A stretch of DNA of 64,000 nt from Apus apus (lineage: Eukaryota > Chordata > Aves > Apodiformes > Apodidae). A program made the translations under genes and the position numbers. Where the stretch lies: contig NC_067282.1 in the NCBI RefSeq assembly GCF_020740795.1, positions 43,491,290 to 43,555,289 of the forward strand, in the 5' to 3' direction. Shown one piece after another: positions 46,301-57,900 of the stretch. A model generated the notes under the pieces. The model did no database searches and had not been told where the DNA came from. It worked only from the letters and a program-made list of their open reading frames with translations. The stretch's first letter is position 1. The number at the start of each line of letters is the position of its first letter.

Positions 46301-49300
46301 AATACTTGCCAGATGTTATGTCACTTGAAATCAAAAGGACCGATGAAGGTCACAGAATCATAGAATCATCCTGGTTGGAAAGGACCCTGAAGATCATCAA
46401 GTCCAACCATAACCTAAATCCCTCTACCATAACCTGATTTACCTGTTCAGTGCTTAAACCATGTCACTAAGCACCACATCTGTATTTCTTTTAAACACTC
46501 CCAGGGATGGTGGCTCCACCACCTCCCTGGGCAGCCTGTTCCACTGTCCAACCACTCTTTCAGTAAAGAAATTCTTTGTAATATCCAGCCTAAACCTCCC
46601 CTGGTGCAGCTTCAGGCCATTTCCTCTTGTCCTGTCATTATTCACTTGAATGAAGAGGTGAGCTCCCACCTCCCTACAACCTCCTTTCAGGCAGCTGTAG
46701 AGAGCAATGAGGTCTCCCCTCAGCCTACTCTTCTCCAAACTAAACAATCCCAGTTCCCTCAGCCTCTCCTCACAGGGCTTATTCTCCAGACCTTTCACCA
46801 GCTTGGCAGCTTTAATGTAAAATAGTTGACCTCCTATACAGTCTAATGAAAATAAAATTGTGCAGTGTTAACTGTTTTTCAGATCCATTCATTTTTGCGG
46901 GCTTCTCATCCAATGGGCCTGCTACTAATGGCTTCCTACAAGACATCATTCATGGTCCAATTAAATTCTTTACCTTCATTAGTGGTCTAAGAAAATTTAA
47001 AAATAATTTCTTGTCACATATGCCAGTAACAGTATTATTGGAGTTGTAAACATCAAGAGGCAAATCATGCATAAGGTTGATATTGGCTCATTTTGAATAC
47101 ATTTTTAAAGGCCACACAGGAACCTGTCAAGAACAAAAAAAGGAAGCCTGTATTTTAGAAGTCCTGAAGCTGAGTAAGACCATAGCCCAAATGACTGCAA
47201 ATAGTTATTCAGCAAGCTGAATAAGACCATGACATATCTGTGAAGTGAAAACTAAATAAGCGAGCTAAACAGGCATTCAGATTAAGAAATAAAACAATAT
47301 GCAAGAGCTGAACGGACAAAGTATTTCTAACACACTAGGACTGTGGATTGTTTTCACTGCTTTCAGGTTTTCTAATAGTCACATAGACAAAGCATATCAA
47401 TAAAGGAAGAAAATTACATATAAAAACTAGTGTAAGCTCTAGAAAGCCTCTCTGAAAGTTAAGAAATAAAAATACATATTCAAGAGAAATACATGACGTA
47501 GCTGTGATCATTGCCAAGGATAATAATTGATAATCCTTTTGCAGTTAACCTTGCTTAAACCCGATAACCTACTTCCTTTCCTGAGACTGTCCCTAGTTCT
47601 TCCTTGTCCTTGTTGCCATACTCAGCAATGACATCACTGAAATCCAGCTAATAGTCTAGTCGTGTCTGGCCCTTCACATACATGTGGACTTGATTCAAGA
47701 AGTGAGGCTGTGAGACATCCAAGATGTCACTGCCATAGAACAAGCAGCCCAGCTTACCCCAACCACTCTCCTGCTCCTCAGCACTTCTACTTCACTAGCA
47801 GGAATTCTTGTTTCTGAGCACATAGAAGAGATTTCTTGTCTCCTAGATTAGATGCTAACAATATCTGATTTTTTTGTAAGCATGCAAGGCAAAAAAAATC
47901 TGTCAAAAAATTTCAGAAATGCAGTGTACTTTGTCTAAGAATCTGACATTGACTGCGTGACATGCAGTACTGAAAATCATTATCATTTTGCTTTCTAAAG
48001 AGAGTTCACTGACAATATAATCCCTACACCGAGTCCACATGGATAACTCTACCCTTCATTTTATTGTAATTGTCTCCTGAACACCCCCCACAGTACAACT
48101 ACACAGACAGGAACTGTGTAGCCTCCTGACTTGCATCAGGTTGCTCAGTACTACGGAGATCAATAGCCAGGAGGACTTGGAAGAACAAGGTCAAGTTCTC
48201 ACACAATGCAGAGAATGAGTGAAACTTTAGTTATCTTAGTACATCATAGAACAAAGCAATAAACTTTTCTTTGCTAAGGATTCATATTCTTACAATAACA
48301 CTTTTCATGAAGTTATACAAATACTGTATGAACCACTGCAATATTTTGCTGAAGAAAAATATACATATTAAAATACCTTTGGTAAATCCATGAAGCTTGG
48401 CCGGGCAGTTGAAATTAGCCCAAGTGTTTTCAGAGAGCAATTCACAAGCTGTGATAAAATATCACAAGCTGCTTCTGCAGATTCCTTGCTACTGTCCACC
48501 TGAAAACAAAACAGATTTATTTGTTCAGAAAACACTGCATGAAACATGCTCTTTATGTAAAAGCAGAGTAGAGCAGATGTACTTTTACTTCTTTTCACTT
48601 TACCTTCTGAAATGCAATGCCATAAAACCCACAAAACACTTCACTGGGAGCTCCCTAATATAATTTTTTCCCCAAAAAAAGTACATACCTGAAGTCCAAC
48701 ACAATATACTATGGACTTACCACTCTCCTAAACATTTTGGTAAAATTTAGCACACTAAGGGGACAGCTAAACAGTTTGTTCCAGGGTATTTCATCCACAT
48801 CAAATAACAAGCAAGTGGAGGTTCATTTGGTTCCAGAGTCTACCCCTCTTAACATTTTTCCTTACTGAAATGCAGGAATTCTGTAAACCATTTACTATGT
48901 GAAAAGTTGATTCCTTTTATAGTGACTCAGCTCATAACACAGAGCTGCTGGAGAGTTAAGTCCATCATTATATGAACCTATATGACTGGGCCTTCATCAT
49001 TAATATCACAAGAGATATGCAATGGATACTCTGAAAAAAATCTTAGTCAGCTTGTTACACAGTTTAATCACTTAATGTGCCTCCCATGGATTTTCCCTAA
49101 CACCAAATAACCTGTTATATGCAGTAGGCATGAGAACTTTGCAAACCTACAGAACAGTAAAAAGCTTGATCACAAGACTGATTTTAAGTCTAGCATAAGC
49201 CATGCTACCTTGTCAGCAACTGATCTAAGTCTGATTAATGTTCACTTCCTGCTCAAATGCAGGCTGAAAAACCTTGATTTTCAACAATCCCATTTTTCTT

Positions 49301-51172
49301 TGCCTGCAAAAAAAAAAAAAAAAAAAAATCCCAACTTTTCAGCCTTGACAGAGTAACAATCAGGGTTGTATTCACTTCCTTGTGATTATTCTTGCTACTT
49401 TGTATTTCCTGTGATCTAGATTTCATTTCCAAGACTGAAGGGACACCCACAAGAAATGACACAGCTATCACGCTAGCAGTGAAGGGCATCTGAAATCCTT
49501 CAAAAACATTTGGTGCAAAGCAACACAGACTGGAAATAGACATTAGAAGGTGATTCCAATACTGCTATAGTTTTTCTTTATTCAGAAACTGATAAAAACC
49601 CTGCAAACCTTGTGATAACCAGTTCACATCTGATACATTATCAAGCAGCAGCGATACACACGACCAGAGGTGCCCCAGCTACCCACACGCTTATGACTCC
49701 TACATTAATACTGTCAGATCTCAGAAACAAGCAACTAGTATGTCCATCTTGCTACCAAGTCCTTTCTTCTCCAAATCTGTCACATAGCTGATGTGTACAC
49801 AGCCAGGCCTGTTTCACAGCACTCTTCCAAAACAGTGATACATAGGCCAGTGTTAAGAGGCTTTCATCAGCTGAAAGTAGTTCCATGATGTTAAAAAAAA
49901 ACAATTCTGAGCAAAGGGCATTTCTCAGCAAGCACAAGCAGCAGATACATCACCCTGTGCAAATCCCATGTACTTTTTCAGTTAACTGAAACTCAGCTAC
50001 CCTGAGATGCCATATGTGGACAATCCCATACAACCTAGCACTAAAACTGCTAGCTGCTCACTAGTGGTACTTAAGTCACTCTTTATTCATGAGATGTTCT
50101 CTAATCATGAGTATTATACAAAACACTTGACAGACCATGAAATGGGGAAATGCCCAATTTATATACCCCAATCGAATTTACACATATTGTAGTGTCAGAA
50201 CTGAAGTATTTCTGCCCATTCACCAAGGCAGAATTCTAAGCAGCTAAGATGCTACCAGAAAAAAAGAAAAAACAAAAACAAGGACCTAACAAAAAAATCC
50301 CTCACCTTAATGGAATTAAGGCAATTAGAAGGTCTGTACAGACCTGTTATTCCATGTTTTCATCCTGAAAATACATCCAAATAGCTAAATTACTTGGAGA
50401 TAACCTCTATGTCTATATGCCCATTTAGAGAAGTCTCTTCTTCAAGTCTACCAGACCTGAGAACTCGGCCTACCACACTGAAAGCAGTCACATTTCTTTT
50501 TAAGTAACTGGCAATCCTAATAATAAAAATAATATAATAAGCTTTCCCTAACATTTAGTGATGTTCTTTAATTTTCAGCATGTCAAAATGTTTTTATTAC
50601 AATTGTTAATTACCACTTACAATCAGTATTTCAATTACTGACATTAATTAAGTAATACTCATGCTTTTAACATGTATATAAATAATAAAAACAGTCTCAA
50701 ATGTATAAAAGATATTTTCTAAAAATTTCTGAATGGGGAAAAAAAGTTTAACAGATGCCTTTGTTTTTATATAACCACTTGTAAAAATTGAATTAAAAAA
50801 ATATACTACCTTGAAGCTTACATACTGCAGATGATTGGAATGCCTCTTTATTATTTGCTTGATTAGTTCAGGATGTGTAGCCCTCAAGTAAGATGTGGCT
50901 GGTTGATTCAGTTCAAACTCAAAACACCTCCAGAGATCAGGCATGTGAAACACTTGGTTCCAGCTTCGGCAGACCTGTGATGCATGAGCACGATCCAGAA
51001 GGGGCAGGTACTGAAACACCTGCAGGATAATGTCTTGAAGCAGGTTGGCCCAGTCAGGATGCGGAACACTTATGGTTTTCTCATCTGTAACCTTGCGTCT
51101 CTTGGATTCTTCCTCAGCTGTCTCTTCAGATGAACTGCTGTTGGCCTCATTAGTTTTCCTTCCTCGTTTCAT
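43371..51172 (-). CDS. FBXL3: F-box/LRR-repeat protein 3, SCF substrate receptor for cryptochromes
   Basis: Coding exons in transcript order are 51172-50810, 48499-48377, 44834-44663 and 44014-43371, all GT-AG and in phase, giving 433 residues (human 428). FBXL3 binds SKP1 through its F-box and holds CRY1/CRY2 with its leucine-rich repeats, sending them for ubiquitination in the nucleus and setting circadian period. The F-box lies at about residues 40-85 ([20 protein letters not shown]). The N terminus is Ser/Glu and basic-rich and slightly longer than in human. The C-terminal tail ...PDMMPTW is intact; its final tryptophan enters the CRY flavin pocket in the known complex. The cysteine altered in the mouse Afterhours allele (C358) is present, while the isoleucine altered in Overtime (I364) is valine here. 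The ATG is one base inside the exon, after an ATAG acceptor, so the 5'UTR comes from an upstream exon. Confidence 0.97.
46350..46805 (-). mobile_element. CR1 LINE fragment in FBXL3 intron
   Basis: It starts with the reversed tail 'cacagaatcatagaatcatc' and continues into ORF2. The minus strand reads through about 114 CR1 codons ([54 protein letters not shown]) without a stop, so it is one of the younger copies here. Confidence 0.96.
49308..49328 (+). repeat. A21 homopolymer
   Basis: A 21-base A run lies in an FBXL3 intron. No adjoining retrocopy is recognised. Confidence 0.9.
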
Positions 51173-52196
51173 TCTATGAAAATATTATGAAGAAATTTTC
51201 TATATATTTTCTAAATGTAACACAGCTGAAAAGAACAATATTAATAGAAAACAATTGAGATGAAAAAGCATGTTTTCTGTAGCCACACTTTTACAGGGCT
51301 TCAACAAACCCCCCATAGGAAGGGGGAAAAAAAAAAGGAACTGTGAATTTGAAGTAGAGGTTGAAAAATAACATTACCATCTAAACAGATATCTTTAATA
51401 TTACTTCTTTAATCATTAACAGTGCCAATCCATTTATATCAGTCACTCTCCTTTCTGTGTTTCACTTTTGTGTTTGAGAACAGTTTGAACCTAACTTGTT
51501 TTACTGTGTTGTCGATTATCATTCTACTTTGCTATTAATGGAAAGATATTATTTTGAAAAGTTTTCTGAACACTGACATTCATATTGCTCCTCCAGTCCT
51601 ATTTACCAGAAACAACATCTGAAACATCTGTGGAAGGCATCATAGGTTACTTTCTCAAAGCCAGCATCTCCTTACCTATCCTTGAAACACTTTAATCCTA
51701 TCTACTCACAAGACAACTGCAAGCTGCCACTTCAGGTCTGAAACTATTCGTAAAACACTGCAAACCAAGCTGAACATACTGTCACGAAAGATTGATAAAC
51801 AGAATATGGCTCAATTTTTTTAACTTCATTTTTTAATTCCAGTAGCGCCTGAGCCAATCATAAAATTAAGACGCTACTGAGCAAAAATCTCTACTTGCTT
51901 CCTGAGAACTATTTGCTGTCATTCACAGCTCATACGAGACTATGCAAAACACAACTCCTGTGCTGCAACAAGCTTTCCACCCTAGAGTGCTGTTCTGAGT
52001 CACCTACTTTGCTGGTACAGAAGCAAGGCAAGAAAACTAAATAGTGACTTTAAACCATCTGGAGCGAACAAAAAATTGAAGGAATCCAGTTTAGCAACTG
52101 TAAAAACTGAATAATTAAACTTAATAACTGATCAAAAGTTAAGATTATCAAATCCACTGCACATCTGTCATGTTTAAGGTAACTACTCAGGACAGT

Positions 52197-52480
52197 CATA
52201 GAATCATAGAAGGATTTGGGTTAGAAGGGACCTTACAGATCACATAGTTCCAACTCCCCTGCACGGTCAGGGACACCTCCCACAAGACCAGGCTGCTTAA
52301 AGCCCCTTCCAGCCTGGCCTTGAACACTTCCACGGGTGGGGCTACCACAACTTCCCTGGGCAACCCACTCCAGTGTCTCACCACCCTCACACTAAAGAAT
52401 TTCTTTCTAATGTCTAACCTAAATCTCCCCTCTTCCAGTTTTGATCCATTATCCCATGTCCTCTCACAGTCCATGAATAT
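52197..52480 (-). mobile_element. CR1 LINE fragment in FBXL3 5' intron
   Basis: It runs from the reversed tail 'tcatagaatcatagaaggat' into ORF2. The minus strand shows CR1 ORF2 text (EEGRFRLDIRKKFFSVRVV, LPREVVVAPPVEVFKARLE). It is 5'-truncated. Confidence 0.95.
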
Positions 52481-53472
52481 TATTTCTAACAAGATAGTCT
52501 GAAATGTAATATTCCTTTAAGCTTTAGGCTAAACAGATATTCCAAGCAATTAGGTTATAATGAGCAATTACCATACACAAGATATTCACTTGCCAAATGA
52601 GGCATAGCATATTTGATGGTTTAAGTCTTTCCAAAGCCATGTCTTGTTAGTCTGTAAAAATACACACAAGGTAACAGACAGACCTGGCTCTCCAAGTCTT
52701 TCTCTACAGAGGTCCCAATTAATCTTTTGCTAGCAAGGTAATATATGTGCATAAATTTTGTAGTACAGAAGGCTATTTTCTACTTTTTTCAGTGTATTAG
52801 GGGTCAAGTTCTGGATTTTCTCCCTTATCACATTCTAGTGGCTATTGTGCATGTACAGTAAAGCTGATGATTCACATAATGTTCAGCACACCTACTATAA
52901 CAGGTCTTTTCAAAGACACCAGCACTAGATCTGGCACTTTTTTTTTTTCTACCCCAGAAAAGAACAGGGGTGAGCTGCCACTAACAAAACTTTTCAGCTG
53001 GAAAAATAACCTCTGAGACATGGCTGACAGAAGTGGACCAGGTCATCAGCAGCTAACTTAAAAGCTGCACCTCTGAGCTAGTTTTGTTAAATTCTACACA
53101 GTTAATACATGCTGGTTGCAGATCAAAACCCACTCCTGACATTGTGAGGTAATACCCAAAGTTTTTATAGACAGCCAATGAAGAAAAGAGAAAATTTCAG
53201 GTCACAGTCTTCCAAGAAAAGAAGATGCTATGCATTCTAAGTGCCATGGCTTGAAAAGCAGGGGACAGGAAGAGACATTTCCAGATGTTTTTGTTACTCA
53301 TATCTTGGCTGCTTCTGTAATTGAAGAGAGAGAGTAATAATAAATTTTCAAAAGTATTTCCTTGTGGAACGTTTTCAAAAAAGAGATTAAAAGTTTAAGC
53401 TCAAGCTGGAGAAATACTATTTTAAGACTCAGATGACTGTTTTGTCATCTAACTTTAATTAATTTGTTCAAC

Positions 53473-53494
53473 TTTTTTTTTTTTTTTTTTTTTT
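53473..53494 (+). repeat. T22 homopolymer
   Basis: A 22-base T run lies in the 5' intron of FBXL3. Confidence 0.9.
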
Positions 53495-54599
53495 GCAATT
53501 TTTGTGTTCTTGTTTCAGCATTTGAAGCATTGGAATAGTTTTTTTAAAACACACCTGGTTTCAACCTTTTAACATACCTAAAAATAAAACAAATACAAAA
53601 CTGAAATAATGCTTATTTGCTGACAATGACCAGCAGAGTAATCTAAAAAAATATTTATTAAAAAGTATAAGGCCTCTTATGAAACCTTTCTGCAAATTTG
53701 ATATAGGAATAGGCAAATGCAATTAGGCAGTTCTGTTTGTTCTGTTTGATGGATCTGAAAGTCCAAAGATTTAACTGTTTTAAATCCAAGGTCAACAGAA
53801 ATAACTTTTCAACAAGGAAGACACTTGATGCAAAACTCCATGCTAGCATATTGCTGTACAGGTACAATAGATTTTTCACACAATGTTTGCTTATCACTTT
53901 TACAAAGCTCAAACCATCAATCCTGCTTTTAACCCTCTCTGGCATACTCAGGACACAATTAGCACTGACCAGTTTTCCCAAATTGCCACTATAGTAAACT
54001 TAGCATTAAAATCTAAGATCTCGACAGAAAGGAGGAAACAAACTCCGAAACAACAAAAATACCCAACTCCACCAGGACAGAACTGCGAAATCGGGATGCC
54101 TGACTCCTTAAGATTTTCCCAGTTAATTTCTCAACCTACTACAATCACCGGGTTCTGAACGCAGTGTTCTGAACTCGGCATCTGGGCGCAACCCACGCTG
54201 TCTTGTTCGCAACGCACTCATGTCCCAGCCATAATCAGGTAGCTCAGTCACCAAGTAGGAGGAGGAGCGAAGCACACGCTTGACATTGTTTTTACTGCCG
54301 AGTAAGGTGCAGCCGGAAAGCAACCGCAGCTCAAAAACAACCACAACAAAACCAAACAAACCAAAGCAAACAACCGTGCACGGCTGTTGACATCCTGCTG
54401 ATAACGCTGTCACATGAACAAGGCTGAACCCGCTGCGCTGCTTTACACCTGAAACAAGACTGTTTTAAAAAGAAAACAAAGAAAAACGGAGCGTGCCCTT
54501 CAGAGGGAACTGACTGCGAAAGGAGGCGACCCAGACACAGCCCTACCTCCCCACCGCCGCCAACAACCCGCTCGGCTGAACACAACGCGGGATTTACAG

Positions 54600-55410
54600 T
54601 TTATTGCTGCCACTACCAGAGGGCTGCGAGGAAGCAACGCTCTCGATCCCGAGGACGGGTCTCAAGCCCCGGTCCTCCCGCAGACGCGTCCCCTCAGGGT
54701 GGGCTCCTGGCGGCCCGGCCCGCGGCGCCGCGGGGCTCCGGCACACGGCGGGCAGGGCTCCGCGCCCGGGCAGGACCCCGGAGCCCTGCCGCCCCCACGA
54801 CTCCAGCCCCCCTCACCTCCCCACCGGGTCCAGAGGAAGGTCCTGCTGCGCCGCCGACACCGCCCGCCCCCCTGCAGCCCCTTCACCTGGCGGCTCCCTG
54901 CTGCGCTTCGCGTTAACCGGCACTCGGGCCGCGCTGGCGTCTCCGCTGCGGCCACATCAGCTCCCTTCACCGAAGAACGACCCCGACACCCCGGCTGCCC
55001 AGCCAGCCGGCTCCGCCGCTTCCCTCCTTCCTTCCCTCCCTCCCTGTGTTTACTTCCCAGCGGCGGAAGCGACGCAAACCGGCCAAAATGGCGGCGAGGC
55101 GGGGCCGCCCGCCGTAATGGCCGCCCCGCCACCGTTACGCGGGGGCGGGCCCCGGGGCCGCCGCAGGCAGGGTGTGCTGGGGGACAAGCGGCTCGTCCTC
55201 CCGTCCTCTCCCCGCCCCGACCGAGGGTCGGCGCTAACCGGCTCCTGCCCCGGGCACGGCGTCTCCCCCGGCCGGAGGAGTGGGCGGGCAGCGCGTTGGC
55301 CTCGCCCGGCTGCGGCCCCGCGGGGTGGGCGCTGCCCGCGGGCGTCCCGGCCGGCTGCCCGGCGGGCGGGAAAGGGAGGAGGGCGGGAGCAAAACAGGGG
55401 ATAACGCCGG
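54600..55410 (-). promoter_or_regulatory. FBXL3: CpG-island promoter of FBXL3
   Basis: GC-rich, CpG-dense sequence with no TATA box lies about 3.5-4 kb upstream of the coding ATG. It holds an ETS-like GGCGGAAGC near 55062 and a YY1-type CAAAATGGCGGC at 55084-55095 (GCCGCCATTTTG on the minus strand). YY1 sites of this form usually lie just inside the transcript start. Confidence 0.7.
54817..55096 (-). other. FBXL3: Probable non-coding first exon of FBXL3
   Basis: The coding exon opens one base before the ATG, so a 5'UTR exon must exist upstream. The best donor in the island on this strand is GGGGAG|GTGAGG at about 54816. Alternatives are CCAG|GTGAAG near 54886 and GGGGAG|GTAGGG near 54547. 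The start is placed at the YY1-type element. Limits are approximate. Confidence 0.4.
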
Positions 55411-55499
55411 CAGGGGAGCTGGGTCTTCGTCGCTGGTCGAGGCAGTTACCTCAGGGATTTGGAAGCGCCGTGTCAGGCCAGCCTTAGGAGTAGATGGGG

Positions 55500-57900
55500 T
55501 GGAGAAACCGGTCCGTCAGTGCTCCCTAAACTTGGTTCATGTTTTCCAAGTTCTAGTAAGCTACTGCTTCAGTTTTTAATCTCGGGGTAGTGGGCTTACG
55601 ATCCCCATTCCCATCATTAAGTTTCCTGGAAACAGCCAGACATATCCAGTGCTCTCCCCAGACTTGAAATGGCTTTGAAACAGGGTAACAGTTCCTCAGG
55701 GATCTCTGAAACGTCCTGTAGTTCTGTGAGAAACACACTATGTGACAAAAAAAAAACAACAACCCAACAATCTTCAACAGCACTTTCTTGCATATTTAGT
55801 CTCTTAAAAATGAAACTTCTTTTCCCCCCTCTTTTCAATTCTAAGTCTAGTTCCTTGAGCTTATTGGCAAGGAAAAATAACTTCCATAGAAATGAAACTG
55901 TTAATTTTACGTCCACATTTCTAGGAGAGAATCATGTCTTTTCTGGAATTTACCACAGCTCAGCCATTGTAGCCATTATTCCAGGCGTATTTATAAGTCT
56001 ACATCCAGCCTTCAGCTTTTGAAGCAGTACAGCCAAACTCTGGAGGTACCGCCGCACCTTGGGCAGATGAACGAGCACCTCAGGCTTGCTTGTGGCAGCA
56101 GGTAACAGCAAAGACGTGGCTGTGCGACTTGTGCGGTTACGTGGAACAGCTGGTGGGTAATGAAGTGTGTTTAGAGCTGAAGCCCGTACCGTGAAGAAAA
56201 CGGAAGTAAAGGTTTTCTGGCCCCCCACCCAGAAATCGTAGAATCCCAGAATGGTGAAGGTTGGAAGGGATCTTAAAGATCATCCAGTTCCAACCTCCCT
56301 GCCATGAGCAGGGACGCCTCGCGCTAGGCCAGGCAGCACAAAGCCTCATCCGACAAATGTTTGGTGTCTTCCGTTCTCACTGTTTAAGGATCGTCCTCTC
56401 AGCCCCATGTTCGAGCTCATTAATGGTTCTCTACGGGGGGGAAGATAACAGCCCCCAGTTAGAGTTTCTGGTGATGACAAGTTGTATGTGACAAGGATGC
56501 GACTCTCAAGCTGCTGGAGAAATGGGAGAGGGAGGTGGACTCCAGCTGGGAGACACAGATGTGGGGAGAAGAATCAAGACTTGTTGTTCAACTTACCAAC
56601 AAATATGAAGCGAGCAGCTGATGCTTCTTCTGGTTATGCCTCCCGTATTGTTTTCAGTCAACATTACTCTGATGTTGTGATGTGACTGATCAGTGTCATG
56701 CAAGGTCAATAGAGACATGTTTTCACCAAGATTGCTGCTCTGATGATATTCTGGTGTCTGCAAGGAAAAAAAAAAAAAAAAAAAGAAAAAAGGACATCTT
56801 GTGGCAAAAAAAATTAATATTTTCTGAGTCTGTAGAAGCCTCATAAATAGCAGGGTTGCAATTTCATTATTTTGAGGTAATGTTTTAAACCCCCTGATGC
56901 ATTATCTGAGGTTAGATGTATTGACTTACTGGCAGGGACTTACTGCTGTACCTTGCATGCTTACATTTAGAGTATGCAAAGTTTGCTTCAATGCCTGTGA
57001 CCTTATTTGCCTTGTTAATTGCTTGTGTATGTTTTAGGCATGCTAAGCATGGAAAAGGGTAAGAGCAGAAGGAGCTCTCTGCATCACACTAGATGGGGCT
57101 TAGCAGCCAAAGTCAGCAAGAGAGGCAGCTGTGGCTCCGTACGTGGAGAGAAATTGCAGAGGGAAAAAAAGAGAGAGAAGCAGTTGGAAGAGAGTTAAGT
57201 AACAATAAAATAGACCAGATCCAGCTATGATGAAAGAACATGGGGCTTGCAGGACACAAATAGCCTGCTCCAATTTAATGAAAATACAAGCTGTGAAAAA
57301 TATGGGGAGATTAGTGTGATGAGTCAGTGGTTGAAGGACCTGTTCTAGACTGCCTGTGACAATCTTACACCTCAGCAGACTGTGCTGAAAAAGAAAAAGA
57401 TGGGAAAACAGGACTTCTTCTGGAAAAATGATAAGCAAAGTTATTGTTTTTCAGCAAAGAATATAATAATTAGGGAAACTTCCCTTTTTATCCTCTTAAT
57501 TTGCCTACACAGATTTTCTAGGAGGAGGAAGTGCTTACAGTATTAGAATACAATTTTAGGGACTGATAAGTCTATATTATCTATCATAAACAAGGCTTTA
57601 TAGAACAGGAGCTGAAACTCACCTGTTTTTCAGAGAGTAGGCATAGGTAAAATGGTCCTTAAAACAGAGGGCTTGATGCCTCTTGGCCACAGAAAAAAAA
57701 AGATAAAATTAAGGATGAGTGACAGTAGGATAGAGTGTTGCCTGCAACAGGCTGGTTACTTGATGTTGTTGCTCATGCTTCAGTTAAAGCTGGGGGTAAT
57801 TGCTTTAAAAGATTGTTCAAAACTCACTGTCTAAGTATTATTTCTGTCTCTGGAGTCTATAGTGATTCTTCCCAGGTGAGTGGCTCAGATGGTTCCTTCA
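55500..57900. other. Upstream flank of FBXL3, no gene seen
   Basis: Apart from a CR1 scrap and an A-run at 56766-56784, I see no supported gene. Frames of 80-117 codons occur on both strands without splice structure or recognisable products. Confidence 0.5.
56236..56370 (-). mobile_element. CR1 3'-end scrap
   Basis: 'tcgtagaatcccagaatggt' through 'gggatcttaaagatcatcca' to about 'aagcctcatccga' is the reversed CR1 3' end, truncated after about 130 bases. Confidence 0.9.

Noticed and set aside
46454-46798. 114-codon minus frame as a gene
   Set aside because: It is the C-terminal part of CR1 ORF2 inside a 5'-truncated LINE.
53658-53994. 107-codon minus frame in the FBXL3 5' intron
   Set aside because: No acceptor or donor flanks it, and the opposite strand has a similar frame. 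FBXL3 splicing to 51173 does not need it.
54604-55490. Frames of 260-266 codons in the FBXL3 CpG island
   Set aside because: Stop codons are rare in GC-rich DNA. The products are Pro/Arg/Gly/Ala-rich with no domain, and the region is a promoter.
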